From the NCBI GenBank assembly GCA_009844425.1, contig VYBN01000022.1:46987-110986 (forward strand): DNA of 64,000 nt, given 5' to 3'. Position 1 is the stretch's first letter. Every line of letters starts with the position of its first letter. The DNA is from Gammaproteobacteria bacterium (GTDB taxonomy: Bacteria; Pseudomonadota; Gammaproteobacteria; Steroidobacterales; Foliamicaceae). Shown here one piece after another: positions 46,786 to 55,505 of this stretch. The notes under the pieces are model-generated. The model saw only the letters and a program-made list of their open reading frames with translations. It had not been told where the DNA came from and did not search any database. The position numbers and the translations under genes are program-made.

Positions 46786-47154
46786 TCAATTCAGGACGCG
46801 ATAGCCCCGGCCGCGCAGGCACTCGCGCAGCACCTGGCGATGCTCGCCGACGGCGGAAACGCCGGCCACGGTTCCACCGTACACGGCGCCGACACCGGCA
46901 GCCTGTCCGATGCCCGGTTTGTTGGCGCCCGAAACCGCCCCGCCGACCGCCCCCACGGCGGCGCCTCCGGCCGCGCCGGCAGCGACATGCCTGCCGACCG
47001 GCACCTCATCCGCGTAGCGCCGGCAGTCGGCAAGATCGGCCTCATACCGATTGCGGTCAACGCCCTGCAGATCGACGATGGCGCCGCTGGGGTCCTTCAT
47101 CGCCGAACACGCGGCAACGAGCAGAAAGCACGGTAGCAAGACAAGGCGTTTCAT
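46786..47154 (-). CDS. glycine-zipper lipoprotein
   Basis: A 122-aa protein with a lipoprotein signal (MKRLVLLPCFLLVAAC, lipidated at C16). The mature part contains a Cys-x-x-Tyr segment (DCRRYADEVP) and an alanine/glycine-rich glycine-zipper-like stretch (about 58-98), ending with a short CLRGRGYRVLN motif found in several outer-membrane lipoproteins. It probably sits in the outer membrane; function unknown. It is antisense to its neighbours, filling the trpB-trpA gap, with its stop 4 nt past the end of trpB. Start at 47154 puts the lipobox at normal distance. Confidence 0.85.
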   Translation of the reverse strand: MKRLVLLPCFLLVAACSAMKDPSGAIVDLQGVDRNRYEADLADCRRYADEVPVGRHVAAGAAGGAAVGAVGGAVSGANKPGIGQAAGVGAVYGGTVAGVSAVGEHRQVLRECLRGRGYRVLN

Positions 47155-47242
47155 GGGCAACTCCCTTCGTGGCGGGCCTGTACAGGAAAAAGATGCCGCT
47201 GCCCGCCCGGGGGTTGCATCCTCAACCGCTCCACGTCGCACA

Positions 47243-47266
47243 GGGGGAGGGCGTCCCGCCCTCCCG
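47243..47266. repeat. family B single palindrome upstream of trpA
   Basis: GGGAGGGCGTCCCGCCCTCCC (written as arms GGGAGGGC and GCCCTCCC around GTCC) lies between the divergent lipoprotein and trpA genes, 52 nt before the trpA start. It matches the copy inside birA. Confidence 0.6.
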
Positions 47267-47317
47267 GCGCCCTCGACCGATTGCGGGCGGGCACGCCGTA
47301 CCGGACAATGTACGCCC

Positions 47318-48088
47318 GTGAATACTCCTGCTACCGGCGCGGAGCGCCTCCGAAGCGCGATCATTGACGCGCCCTCACCGGCGCTGTTGCCGTTCTTCAC
47401 CGCCGGCCACCCGAGCAGGGACGACTTTCATTCAACGCTGAGCAAGCTTGCCGATGCGGGCGACGCCGTCGAGATCGGCGTTCCGTTCTCCGATCCGATG
47501 GCGGACGGCGTGACGATCCAGCGCGCCAGCGAAACGGCCCTGGCCAACGGCGTTTCGCTGGACTGGATCCTGCGGGAACTGAAGGCGCACGGCGATCCGG
47601 GCGCGCCGCTGGTACTGATGAGCTACTACAACCCGCTGCTTGCCTACGGCCTGGAGAACCTCGCCGGGCGCTGCGGCGAGTGCCACGTGGGCGGCCTGAT
47701 CGTGCCAGACCTGCCCTGGGAGGAATGCGAGCGCATCCGGGAACTATTTGAGGATCACGGCGTCGGGCTGGTCCAGATGGTCACGCCGGCAACGCCCGCC
47801 GAGCGGATGCGGACCTTGTGTCGCGGCAGCGGCGGGTTCGTCTATGCCGTGACGGTCACCGGCGTGACCGGCGGCGAGCGCCGGGTGTCGGAGGAAATGA
47901 CGGCCTATATGCAGAGAGTCGGCGAGTGTTCGTCGCTGCCCGTGTGCGCCGGCTTCGGAGTGCGCAGCGCCGACCAGGTGCGCACGCTGGCCGGCGTGGC
48001 GGACGGCGTTATCGTGGGCTCGGCGGTCGTGGACTGCCTCGAGCGCGGCGAGGACGCCGGCGACTTCCTCCGCTCCCTGCGCACCTGA
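47318..48088 (+). CDS. trpA: tryptophan synthase alpha chain
   Basis: A 256-aa TIM-barrel enzyme that releases indole from indole-3-glycerol phosphate. It has LLPFFTAGHPSRDDF, VEIGVPFSDPMADGVTIQRA in parts (EIGVPFSDPMADG with the catalytic residues), LMSYYNPLLAYG, GLIVPDLPWEE and VCAGFGVRSADQV. The start is GTG 47318, since the frame upstream crosses the lipoprotein gene on the other strand. Separated from trpB by about 0.5 kb, so it needs its own promoter or read-through. Two family A palindromes follow it. Confidence 0.94.
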   Translation: MNTPATGAERLRSAIIDAPSPALLPFFTAGHPSRDDFHSTLSKLADAGDAVEIGVPFSDPMADGVTIQRASETALANGVSLDWILRELKAHGDPGAPLVLMSYYNPLLAYGLENLAGRCGECHVGGLIVPDLPWEECERIRELFEDHGVGLVQMVTPATPAERMRTLCRGSGGFVYAVTVTGVTGGERRVSEEMTAYMQRVGECSSLPVCAGFGVRSADQVRTLAGVADGVIVGSAVVDCLERGEDAGDFLRSLRT

Positions 48089-48119
48089 GCTCCGCACCCA
48101 CCTCAGCCGCTTCGATTCC

Positions 48120-48219
48120 GCCTCTTTGTGTGCATTCCTCTCGTGGGAGACGCCATCCTGGCTCGATTCTCGCTGTCCTTGCTCCAACGCTCCCTCGAGA
48201 GGAATGCACACAAAGAGGC
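48120..48219. repeat. family A palindrome, copy 2
   Basis: Perfect 24-bp arms (48120-48143 and 48196-48219) enclose a core in reverse orientation relative to copy 1, nearly identical in sequence. It starts 31 nt after the trpA stop. Together with copy 3 it fills the 306-bp gap between convergent trpA and ubiB, which holds no gene. Confidence 0.85.
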
Positions 48220-48259
48220 TACGGTCGGCGAAAACACTGTTAAGGAAGGCACTGCTTAA

Positions 48260-48357
48260 GCCTTCACTTTGCTCCCTTCTTTCAGGAGCGTTGGAGCAGG
48301 GACAGCGAGAATCGAGCCAGGATGGCGTCTCCGGAAAGAAGGGAGCAAAGTGAAGGC
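48260..48357. repeat. family A palindrome, copy 3
   Basis: Perfect 24-bp arms (48260-48283 and 48334-48357) enclose a forward-oriented core, almost the same as in copies 1 and 2. It ends 37 nt before the ubiB stop. Copies 2 and 3 are only 40 nt apart, in opposite core orientation and with completely different arms. Confidence 0.85.
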
Positions 48358-48394
48358 GGGATCAAAGCGATGAGAAGGCGAATCGAAGGGCTGG

Positions 48395-49987
48395 TCAGGC
48401 TCGCGGACGCGCGCTGAGTACCAGGGCTAGGCCGGCCGCGCCGGCAAGCCAGGACAGGAACGGCGGCTGGGCCTGAAGACCAAGCAGCACGGCCCCCACG
48501 AGCAGCAGCGTGCAGCCGGTCAGCTGCCGCCACAGTCTTCGCCTCCCTTCCGGGCGGCGTTCGCGGCGCCGGCTCGGCGCCCCCTCCGCCCTGTCCAGCA
48601 GGCGGTGCAGCGCGCGGGGAAGGCGCTGAACGGCAAAACGCAACTCCGGCAGGTCGCGCCGAAGCTCCTTCATCACGCGGCCGGGCTCGGCACGGCGCGC
48701 CATCCACTTCTTCAGCAGCGGATAGCCAGTTTCCCACAGGTCCAGTTCGGGATAGAGTTCCCGGCCCAGGCCCTCGATGTTCAACAGCGTCTTGTGCAGC
48801 AGCAGCATCTGCGGCTGCAGGTGCATGTCGAATTCCTGGGCGGTGGCGAAGATCCGGCCCAGGACCCTTCCGAAACTGCATTCGCTCAGCGGCCTGGCGA
48901 AGATCGGCTCCCCGATGACACGGAAGGCCGCCTCCAGGTCCTCGGCCCGCGCATCGGGCGCGACCCATCCCCAGTACAGGTGCAACCGGGCCAGGCGCGC
49001 GTAGTCCTGCTCGAAGAAGGCCAGCAGCGTCTGGCCCAGGTAGTGATGGTCGCGCTCGTCGAGTATTCCCACAATCCCGAAATCCACGGCCGCGTAGCGG
49101 GGATTCTTCGGATCGCTGATGTCCACGAAGACGTTGCCGGGATGCATGTCGGCATGGAAGAAGCTGTCACGGAACACCTGGGTGAAGAAGATCTGCACGC
49201 CCCGGGCGGCCAGCTCTGGGATGTCCACGCCGGCGTCCCTGAGCTCCTGCACGTCGCGTATGGGGACGCCGTGTATGCGCTCCAGGACGAGCACGTCCGG
49301 GCGGCAGTAGTCCCAGTACACCGCCGGAACGTGGATGATGTCGGATCCGGCAAAGCTGCGCTTGAGGCGCGCGGCGTTGGCGCCCTCGCGGGTCAGGTCC
49401 AGTTCGTAGCCGAGCGTGCGCTCGTATTCCTCGACGACTTCGACCAGGCGCAGGCGGTAGGTGGACGGCCACCATGCGCTGGCCAGCCGCGCCACGCCGT
49501 AGAGCAGTTCCACGTCACGCCCGATCCGCGCCCGGATGCCCGGGCGCAGCAGCTTGACCACGACTTCTTCGCCGTCCGGAAGGCGCGCGGCATGAACCTG
49601 CGCGATCGAGGCCGCCGCCAGGGCTTCGGACTCGAATTCGGCGAATACTTCTTCCACCGGACGTCCGTAGAAACCGCTCAGCAACTCGCGCGCCTCTTCC
49701 GCCGGGAAGGGCGGCACGTCATCCTGCAGCCGTGTCAGCTCCTCGGCTATATCGTGCGGGAGCAGGTCGGGCCGGGTGGAAATGTTCTGCCCGAACTTGA
49801 CGAAGATCGGGCCGAGGTCCTGCAGCGCCTCGCGCAAGCGCCGGCCGCGCGATTCTCCCTTCAGCCTGCGCCGCGCCAGCAGCAACCACGCGGGTACGCG
49901 CAGCGGGCGGGAGACGCCGGCATCCCGCAACAGGCCGTAGCGCGCCAGCAGGCGCACGATCCCAATGATTCGGAACAACAAGCGCAT
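48395..49987 (-). CDS. ubiB: ubiquinone biosynthesis ATPase/kinase-like UbiB
   Basis: A 530-aa member of the ABC1/ADCK/UbiB atypical kinase family needed for ubiquinone synthesis. It has the N-terminal KFGQNISTRPDLLP (the KxGQ motif), the Ala-rich nucleotide loop AAASIAQVHAARL, VVKLLRPG with the Lys, FFHADMHPGNVFVD and VDFGIVG; two C-terminal hydrophobic segments anchor it in the membrane. Start MRLLFRI at 49987; the frame is open further upstream only through ubiJ. Follows ubiJ by 29 bp on the same strand. Confidence 0.94.
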   Translation of the reverse strand: MRLLFRIIGIVRLLARYGLLRDAGVSRPLRVPAWLLLARRRLKGESRGRRLREALQDLGPIFVKFGQNISTRPDLLPHDIAEELTRLQDDVPPFPAEEARELLSGFYGRPVEEVFAEFESEALAAASIAQVHAARLPDGEEVVVKLLRPGIRARIGRDVELLYGVARLASAWWPSTYRLRLVEVVEEYERTLGYELDLTREGANAARLKRSFAGSDIIHVPAVYWDYCRPDVLVLERIHGVPIRDVQELRDAGVDIPELAARGVQIFFTQVFRDSFFHADMHPGNVFVDISDPKNPRYAAVDFGIVGILDERDHHYLGQTLLAFFEQDYARLARLHLYWGWVAPDARAEDLEAAFRVIGEPIFARPLSECSFGRVLGRIFATAQEFDMHLQPQMLLLHKTLLNIEGLGRELYPELDLWETGYPLLKKWMARRAEPGRVMKELRRDLPELRFAVQRLPRALHRLLDRAEGAPSRRRERRPEGRRRLWRQLTGCTLLLVGAVLLGLQAQPPFLSWLAGAAGLALVLSARPRA

Positions 49988-50016
49988 GACTGAACCGGAT
50001 TCCGCGGCCCCGTCGG

Positions 50017-50610
50017 CTATCGGGTCCGGCCCTTGCCCAGGGCCTCGATCCGCGCGCCGATGCGCGCGACGCGGTCGCGCAGCCTTTCCACTTCGCCCGA
50101 GAAGGCGTCGAACTCCACACGAGTCGGCGAGAAGCGGGCCTCTTCCTGGACGAAATCGCGCAGGTTGCGCCGCAATGAGCCGACCGCTTCCCCGGCCCAC
50201 CCGGTGACGGCCCTGACGGCGTCGCCCGCCTCATGGGCAAAGGCGTCGCCCGTGAAGCGGGCCAGTTCCTCTTCCGGGCTGGGCCGGCAGTGTTTGAGGA
50301 GCCGCGCGAATCCTTCGGCCACGGCAGGGTCGCCCCGCAAGTCGAGCCCCGGGCCCGTGTGATCGCCACCGAGCAGTTCCAGCAGCCGGCGCCAACCGCC
50401 GGACAGCGTGACCCCGGACGGCTCTTCGTCGGGCTCCGTGAAACGCAGGCGGCCGTCTTTCATGCTGATTCGCAGCATGGGCTGCGACGCCGAGACGCCC
50501 ATGTCCATACACAGTCCCTCCAGTTCGGCCGCCGCGCGGCGCGCGGTCAGCGAAGCGTGAAGATTGCGGTTCAGCACGCCTTCCAGCGAGGTGGCCAGTT
50601 TCGCGAACAA
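50017..50610 (-). CDS. ubiJ: ubiquinone biosynthesis accessory factor UbiJ
   Basis: A 197-aa protein with an SCP2-type lipid-binding N-terminal domain (MFAKLATSLEGVLNRNL to about residue 105) and a C-terminal helical segment rich in Arg and Glu (VERLRDRVARIGARIEAL). UbiJ with UbiK organises the soluble ubiquinone-synthesis complex. Length and the ubiE-ubiJ-ubiB order match the conserved operon. Here the gene is set off from ubiE by a 265-bp inverted-repeat element just upstream of its start. Confidence 0.9.
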   Translation of the reverse strand: MFAKLATSLEGVLNRNLHASLTARRAAAELEGLCMDMGVSASQPMLRISMKDGRLRFTEPDEEPSGVTLSGGWRRLLELLGGDHTGPGLDLRGDPAVAEGFARLLKHCRPSPEEELARFTGDAFAHEAGDAVRAVTGWAGEAVGSLRRNLRDFVQEEARFSPTRVEFDAFSGEVERLRDRVARIGARIEALGKGRTR

Positions 50611-50621
50611 GCGCAGGCCCT

Positions 50622-50886
50622 AGTGTCGTGTCAAGCTCATATTGTCGCATCAGAGCGGGCGTAGCGTGTCCCTGCAAGGCGCAGTCCGCAGGGAATACTG
50701 CCTGTATTTCCAAGGGCTGCAACGCCGCAGGGGCGCGCTACGCCCGCTCCCGAAGGGCGCGTCTCCTCTGGCCCGTGGCCGCGTTGCGCCCCTTGGCAAT
50801 GGGACGGCGCCATTCCCGGCGGGACGCGCCTTGCCACGGGCCAGAGGAGACGCGCTGATGCGACAATATGAGCTTGACACGGCACT
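50622..50886. mobile_element. 265-bp MITE-like element with 32-bp terminal inverted repeats
   Basis: Ends 50622-50653 and 50855-50886 are inverted repeats with one mismatch in 32. Inside are two large hairpins: arms 50653-50666/50736-50749 (14 bp) and 50757-50779/50833-50855 (23 bp). Each hairpin centre contains GCAAGGCGC (50674-50682; reversed at 50826-50834) and GCAACGC (50719-50725; reversed at 50781-50787). No transposase is encoded. The right end touches the ubiE stop codon, and the element splits the ubiE-ubiJ-ubiB operon without breaking a gene. Confidence 0.8.
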
Positions 50887-51641
50887 TAGTAACGAAAACC
50901 GATGTGCAGCGCGACGACGCCGCCCGTCAGGTTGTGCCAGCTCACGTTCTCGAATCCGGCCTCGCGCATCATTTCGGCAAGTGTTTCCTGGTCGGGATGC
51001 ACCCGTATCGATTCCACCAGGTAACGATAACTGTCGGCGTCGCCCGCGACCATGCGCCCGAGGGCAGGAATGACGGCGAACGAATACCAGTCGTAGGCGG
51101 GACGAATGAACTTGAGCGCCGGGCGCGAGAATTCCAGCACCAACAGGCGGCCGCCCGGCTTGACGACCCGCGCCATGCTCTTGAGTGCGGCCGGCTTTCC
51201 GGTAACGTTGCGCAGCCCGAACCCTATGGTCACGCAGTCGAACAGTCCGTCGCCAAAGGGCAGGGCGGTCGCATCGGCGCGAAGCGCCCTGATGTTGCCC
51301 CAGGCGCCGGCGTCCAGCAGCCGGCCGCGGCCGACCCGCAGCATCGCGGGATTGATGTCGGTCAGCAGAACACGTCCCCGCGGTCCGACCTGCCGGCCCA
51401 TGCCGATGGCCAGATCGCCCGTGCCGCCCGCGACGTCCAGCGCAATGCCACCGGGGCGCAGGCCGGTACGGGCCAGAGCGAACCTCTTCCACAAGCGGTG
51501 CGCGCCAAGCGACATCAGGTCGTTCATCAGGTCGTAGCGGTCCGCCACGGAGTCGAACACGCCGCGCACCCTCCGGGTCTTCTCTTGCGGGCTTACCCGG
51601 CTGAAGCCGAAATCTCGCTCTCCGGGGTCAGTTGCCGGCAT
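50886..51641 (-). CDS. ubiE: ubiquinone/menaquinone C-methyltransferase
   Basis: A 251-aa AdoMet-dependent methyltransferase adding the ring C-methyl group in ubiquinone synthesis. Visible are [18 protein letters not shown], the AdoMet loop [26 protein letters not shown] and the C-terminal [15 protein letters not shown]. Start [13 protein letters not shown] at 51641 overlaps the DUF971 gene by 14 nt. The last codon abuts the mobile element, so the C-terminal Tyr and stop mark the insertion border. Confidence 0.95.
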   Translation of the reverse strand: MPATDPGERDFGFSRVSPQEKTRRVRGVFDSVADRYDLMNDLMSLGAHRLWKRFALARTGLRPGGIALDVAGGTGDLAIGMGRQVGPRGRVLLTDINPAMLRVGRGRLLDAGAWGNIRALRADATALPFGDGLFDCVTIGFGLRNVTGKPAALKSMARVVKPGGRLLVLEFSRPALKFIRPAYDWYSFAVIPALGRMVAGDADSYRYLVESIRVHPDQETLAEMMREAGFENVSWHNLTGGVVALHIGFRY

Positions 51642-51987
51642 GAGCCTTGTGCGCCGCCACTTCCCTGAGGTAGCCCGCCCAGTATTCATCGCGGAACTCG
51701 CCGAGTTCCCGCAGGTATTTCCAAGAGTAGATGCCGGAATCGTGGCCGTCGTCGAACACAAGGCGAACCGCATATTGCCCGACGGGCTCAACCGCCGTTA
51801 CCCGGACCCCGGACTTGCCGCGCGGCAATTCTCCGCCGCCGCGCCCGTGTCCCCGCACCTCCGCCGAAGGAGACTTCACGCGCAGGTATTCGGCGTTGAG
51901 ATCGAACGCGGCTCCGTCGGCGAAACTCACGCGCAGGATCCGGCGCTTGCCGCGCAAGCGCAACTCAAGAGGCGCCTCCCCCTGCAT
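51628..51987 (-). CDS. DUF971 (GBBH-like N-terminal domain) protein
   Basis: A 119-aa protein of the DUF971 family, related to the N-terminal domain of gamma-butyrobetaine hydroxylase. Segments [27 protein letters not shown] and [19 protein letters not shown] are typical; the zinc-binding Cys/His set of the hydroxylase domain is not obvious. In gammaproteobacteria it normally lies between hslU and ubiE, as here. Function unknown; a role in iron-sulfur assembly has been suggested for relatives. It overlaps ubiE and starts 2 bp after the hslU stop. Confidence 0.88.
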   Translation of the reverse strand: MQGEAPLELRLRGKRRILRVSFADGAAFDLNAEYLRVKSPSAEVRGHGRGGGELPRGKSGVRVTAVEPVGQYAVRLVFDDGHDSGIYSWKYLRELGEFRDEYWAGYLREVAAHKAHAGN

Positions 51988-51989
51988 CT

Positions 51990-53315
51990 TCAGAGGATAT
52001 AGCGGCGGAAGTCCTCGTCTTCCGCCAGCTTTCCGAGGTGCTCGTCGACGTATGCCGCACCCACCTTCAGCGTCTGTCCGCCACGGTCGGCCGCGTCGAA
52101 GGAAATCGATTCCAGCAGCCGCTCCAGGACGGTCTGCAAACGGCGCGCTCCGATGTTCTCCGTGCTGTCGTTGACCGAGCAGGCGATCTCGGCGATCCGG
52201 TGCACCGCGTCCGCCTCGAAACTCAGGGAAACCTGCTCGGTGCCGAGCAGCGCCGTGTATTGCTCGGTAAGCGAGGCGTCCGGCTCGGTGAGGATGCGCT
52301 CGAACTCCTCGATCCCGAGCGCGCCCAGTTCCACCCGTATCGGAAACCGGCCCTGCAGTTCCGGGATCAGGTCCGAAGGCTTGACCGCCTGGAATGCGCC
52401 CGACGCGATGAACAGGATATGGTCGGTCCGCACCACGCCGTACTTGGTGGTGACGGCGCAGCCTTCCACCAGGGGCAGGAGGTCCCGCTGCACCCCCTCG
52501 CGCGACACGTCCGCGCCCAGTGCCTCGGCCCGGCGGCAGACCTTGTCCATTTCATCGATGAACACGATGCCGTTCTGCTCCACTGCTTCCAGCGCCTGCG
52601 ACTTCAGTTCTTCCTGGTCCACCATCGAAGCCGCGGCTTCCTCGGTAAGCAGCCGCATCGCGTCCTTTACCTTGAGCTTGCGGGTCCGGGTGCGCTGGTT
52701 GCCCAGCGACTGGAACATGTTCTGCAACTGGCTGGTCATCTCCTCCATGCCGGGCGGCGCCATGATTTCCACACCCACCGGCGCGAGCTGCAGTTCCATT
52801 TCCACCTCCTCGCCGTCCAGGTCGCCGCGCCTCAGCGCCGCCTTCAGTTCCCGTTCGTCGCCGCTGATCGGCAGCCTGGAGGCCGGGCCCGCACTCGCCG
52901 CAAGCCGCATCAGGGCGTCAAGGACCCGCCGCTCGGCGCTTTCGCGGGCGCGGTGGCGGACGCGGTCCATTTCCGTTTCGCGCACCATCTTCACGGCCGT
53001 ATCGGTGAGGTCCCGCACGATGCTGTCCACTTCGCGCCCCACGTAACCCACCTCGGTGAACTTGGTGGCCTCGACCTTGATGAAGGGCGCGCGCGCGAGG
53101 TGTGACAGGCGGCGGGCGATCTCGGTCTTGCCGACGCCGGTGGGGCCCATCATCAGGATGTTCTTCGGCGTGATCTCCCGGCGCAGCTCGTCGTCGAGCT
53201 GCATTCGCCGCCACCGGTTTCTGAGCGCAATGGCCACGGCCCGCTTGGCCTCGTGCTGGCCGATCACGTGCTTGTCGAGTTCCTCGACGATCTCCCTGGG
53301 GGTCATCTGGGTCAT
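51990..53315 (-). CDS. hslU: HslU ATPase of the HslVU protease
   Basis: A 441-aa AAA+ unfoldase that feeds substrates into HslV. Walker A GPTGVGKT is at residues 57-64, Walker B is in [10 protein letters not shown], and the pore-loop GYVGREVDS and the C-terminal [10 protein letters not shown] tail, which docks into HslV, are intact. Start 53315 (MTQMTPRE) overlaps the hslV stop by 4 nt; 53306 is an alternative ATG. Order xerC-hslV-hslU is conserved in the class. Confidence 0.95.
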   Translation of the reverse strand: MTQMTPREIVEELDKHVIGQHEAKRAVAIALRNRWRRMQLDDELRREITPKNILMMGPTGVGKTEIARRLSHLARAPFIKVEATKFTEVGYVGREVDSIVRDLTDTAVKMVRETEMDRVRHRARESAERRVLDALMRLAASAGPASRLPISGDERELKAALRRGDLDGEEVEMELQLAPVGVEIMAPPGMEEMTSQLQNMFQSLGNQRTRTRKLKVKDAMRLLTEEAAASMVDQEELKSQALEAVEQNGIVFIDEMDKVCRRAEALGADVSREGVQRDLLPLVEGCAVTTKYGVVRTDHILFIASGAFQAVKPSDLIPELQGRFPIRVELGALGIEEFERILTEPDASLTEQYTALLGTEQVSLSFEADAVHRIAEIACSVNDSTENIGARRLQTVLERLLESISFDAADRGGQTLKVGAAYVDEHLGKLAEDEDFRRYIL

Positions 53316-53890
53316 GCTTCGCTCTTCAGCGTGTCGATGACGATTTCCGAATTCGTGTAGACGCAGATGTCCGCCGCGATCTCCAGCGAGCGGCGCACCA
53401 CTTCCTCGGCGCCCAGTTCGGTTTCCGCCAGCAGCGCCCGCGCCGCGGCGCGCGCGTATCCGCCGCCGGAACCCAGCGCCAGCAGCCCGTCCTCGGGTTC
53501 CACCACGTCGCCCGAACCCGACACCAGCAGCGTTTGCCGCCGGTCGGCCACGCACAGCATGGCCTCAAGCCGGCGCAGACGGCGGTCGGTGCGCCAGTCC
53601 TTGGCCAGTTCGACGGTAGCCCGGGTGAGGTTTCCGTATTGCGTGAGCTTGCCCTCGAACAGCTCGAACAGGGTGAAGGCATCGGCCGTGCCGCCGGCGA
53701 ATCCCGCCAGCACCGAGTCTTCGGCCAGCCGGCGAATCTTCCGTGCATTGCCCTTCAGGACGGTATCGCCAAGGCTTACCTGTCCGTCTCCGCCCATGGC
53801 GACCGTATCGTTCCTGCGAACGCAAAGTATGGTCGTGGAGCGGACCCTTTTGTCCGCCGCGGGGTTTTTCGTGTGGTCCGGAGAGTTCAT
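53312..53890 (-). CDS. hslV: HslV peptidase of the HslVU protease
   Basis: A 192-aa proteasome-beta-like peptidase. Family members use an N-terminal Thr; the [10 protein letters not shown] segment places the nucleophile at T19, so an 18-residue propeptide ([18 protein letters not shown]) must be removed. Typical motifs [18 protein letters not shown] and [16 protein letters not shown] follow. The long leader is unusual beside E. coli HslV, in which only Met is removed, but no other start codon fits. ATG 53890 overlaps the xerC stop (ATGA). Confidence 0.93.
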   Translation of the reverse strand: MNSPDHTKNPAADKRVRSTTILCVRRNDTVAMGGDGQVSLGDTVLKGNARKIRRLAEDSVLAGFAGGTADAFTLFELFEGKLTQYGNLTRATVELAKDWRTDRRLRRLEAMLCVADRRQTLLVSGSGDVVEPEDGLLALGSGGGYARAAARALLAETELGAEEVVRRSLEIAADICVYTNSEIVIDTLKSEA

Positions 53891-54801
53891 GACTTTGTCG
53901 ACGCCTTGCGCCGGGCTCGGGGGTGGGCGCGATCGTACACCCTCGACAGGTGCTGGAAGTCCAGGTGGGTGTACACCTGCGTCGTCGATATATCGGCATG
54001 ACCCAGCAATTCCTGCACCGCGCGCAGGTCGCCGGACGATTCCAGCATGTGCGTGGCGAAACTGTGGCGAAGCATATGCGGGTAAACCTGCCCGGGCAGG
54101 CCCGCGCGCCGGGCCCAGTAGTTGAGCCGCGCCTGAACGCTGCTGGCGGCGATTCGCCTGCCCCGGACGCCCACGAACAGTGCGGTCTCCCCAGGCGCCG
54201 CCAACTCGCCGCGGCGGCGCAGCCAGGCCTTCAGCGCATCGATCGCCTTGCGGCCCACCGGCAGGATGCGGGTCTTGCGGCCCTTGCCGGTGACCCGGAT
54301 CTGGCCCTCGCGCAGGTCCACGCCCCCCAGGTCGAGGCTGGCCAGTTCGGCCAGCCGCAATCCGGAGGAGTAAATCAGTTCCAGCATCGCGCGATCGCGG
54401 CAGGCAACCGTGTCGCGGTCCGGAATGTCGAGAAGCCGCGTGACCTGGTCGAGATCCAGGGTTTGCGGAAGACTGCGCGGCGGCCTTGGGGCCTTGACCC
54501 CGCGCGCCGGATTGCGGCTTATCGCGCCTTCGCTCTCCAGGTAATTGAAGAAGCTCCGGGCGCCGGCCAGGCGGCGCTGCACGGTGCGCGGCGCCAGGCC
54601 GCGGCGATGGGCGCCCGCGGCGAAACGGCGCAGATCGCCCGTGGACAACCCGGACCAGTCGGCGAGATTTCGCCCGGCGCAATACTCGCAAAGCGCCGCG
54701 AGGTCGCGGCAATAGGCGCTGACGGTGTGTTCCGACAGTCGCCGCTCGAATCGGATGTGGTGCAGGAACGCGTCAACCTGCCGATGCGCCCCGGCGCGCA
54801 T
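53887..54801 (-). CDS. xerC: tyrosine recombinase XerC
   Basis: A 304-aa site-specific recombinase that resolves chromosome dimers at dif with XerD. The full catalytic set is present: R149, K173, H242, R245, H268 and nucleophile Y277. The N-terminal SAM-like core-binding domain spans about 1-105. It lies between DUF484 and hslV with 4-nt or shorter overlaps on both sides, the standard dapF-DUF484-xerC neighbourhood, so it is the housekeeping enzyme rather than an integrase of a mobile element. Confidence 0.95.
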   Translation of the reverse strand: MRAGAHRQVDAFLHHIRFERRLSEHTVSAYCRDLAALCEYCAGRNLADWSGLSTGDLRRFAAGAHRRGLAPRTVQRRLAGARSFFNYLESEGAISRNPARGVKAPRPPRSLPQTLDLDQVTRLLDIPDRDTVACRDRAMLELIYSSGLRLAELASLDLGGVDLREGQIRVTGKGRKTRILPVGRKAIDALKAWLRRRGELAAPGETALFVGVRGRRIAASSVQARLNYWARRAGLPGQVYPHMLRHSFATHMLESSGDLRAVQELLGHADISTTQVYTHLDFQHLSRVYDRAHPRARRKASTKS

Positions 54802-55505
54802 CAGGAGCTTTCCGGCGATACCGCCGCCGCCACGATGGCGCTGACGCGGCCCAGGAACTCGGTGCTCTTGCCGCGGTGATAGTGATCGGGGTCGCGGCTG
54901 CCCAGGGCCAGCAGGCCCAGCTTGCCGCGATGCCCCAAGGGGGCGAGCGCCACCGACGCCACTTCGCCGGCGTCCGGGCCGAACAGGAACTCGCGCTGCT
55001 CGGAACTGTAGCGGCCGCAGCGCGGCGTGTTGGCCTTCAGGACCGCGCTCAGGCCTTCGGTCATCAGGTCTTCGCGCGGCGTCGCCGAAAGGCCCGGCAC
55101 TTCGGCATAGTCGCCGGGCGCCGCGTCGAACAGCAACAGGCGAACGAAATCCAGCGAAAAAATCTCCCGCAGATTCCCCGGCAATGCGCGCAATCTCTCG
55201 CCCGGGTCGGGGCAGGCCAGCAGCCTGGTTACGAGCCGGTTCAGCTTGCCGGCGAGTTCATCGCTGGCGCGGCCGTTGGCCACGTACTCGTCGAGCGTGC
55301 GGCGCATCTCCTCGTTGCGCCGGCGCAGCAACTCGATCTGGCGTTCGACCAGCGACACGGCCCCGGCGCCGCCGTCGTGCGGCACGCTCAGTTCCAGCAG
55401 CAAATCGGCATGACGCTCGAAAAAGTCCGGATTGTCCCTGAGATAAGCGGCCACGCTCTTCGGGCTGAGGCCGGCGCCGCTAGTCGCCTTGCGGGGCGGG
55501 CTCAT
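54801..55505 (-). CDS. DUF484 family protein
   Basis: A 234-aa protein of the DUF484 family, with the N-terminal VAAYLRDNPDFFERHADLL motif, a coiled-coil segment (about 50-75) and a C-terminal GAF-like domain ending in FLGRVSAIV. The function is unknown; it is invariably found between dapF and xerC. Start ATG 55505 overlaps the dapF stop (ATGA) and its stop overlaps the xerC start (ATGA), so dapF, DUF484, xerC, hslV and hslU are one coupled operon. Confidence 0.92.
   Translation of the reverse strand: MSPPRKATSGAGLSPKSVAAYLRDNPDFFERHADLLLELSVPHDGGAGAVSLVERQIELLRRRNEEMRRTLDEYVANGRASDELAGKLNRLVTRLLACPDPGERLRALPGNLREIFSLDFVRLLLFDAAPGDYAEVPGLSATPREDLMTEGLSAVLKANTPRCGRYSSEQREFLFGPDAGEVASVALAPLGHRGKLGLLALGSRDPDHYHRGKSTEFLGRVSAIVAAAVSPESS

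Noticed and set aside
50622..50886. A coding gene within the inverted-repeat element.
   Set aside because: Short open frames exist on both strands but all run through the hairpin arms, lack ribosome-binding sites and do not resemble proteins.
53887..54801. The tyrosine recombinase as an integrase of a genomic island.
   Set aside because: Its place between DUF484 and hslV with overlapping codons is the conserved housekeeping xerC position.
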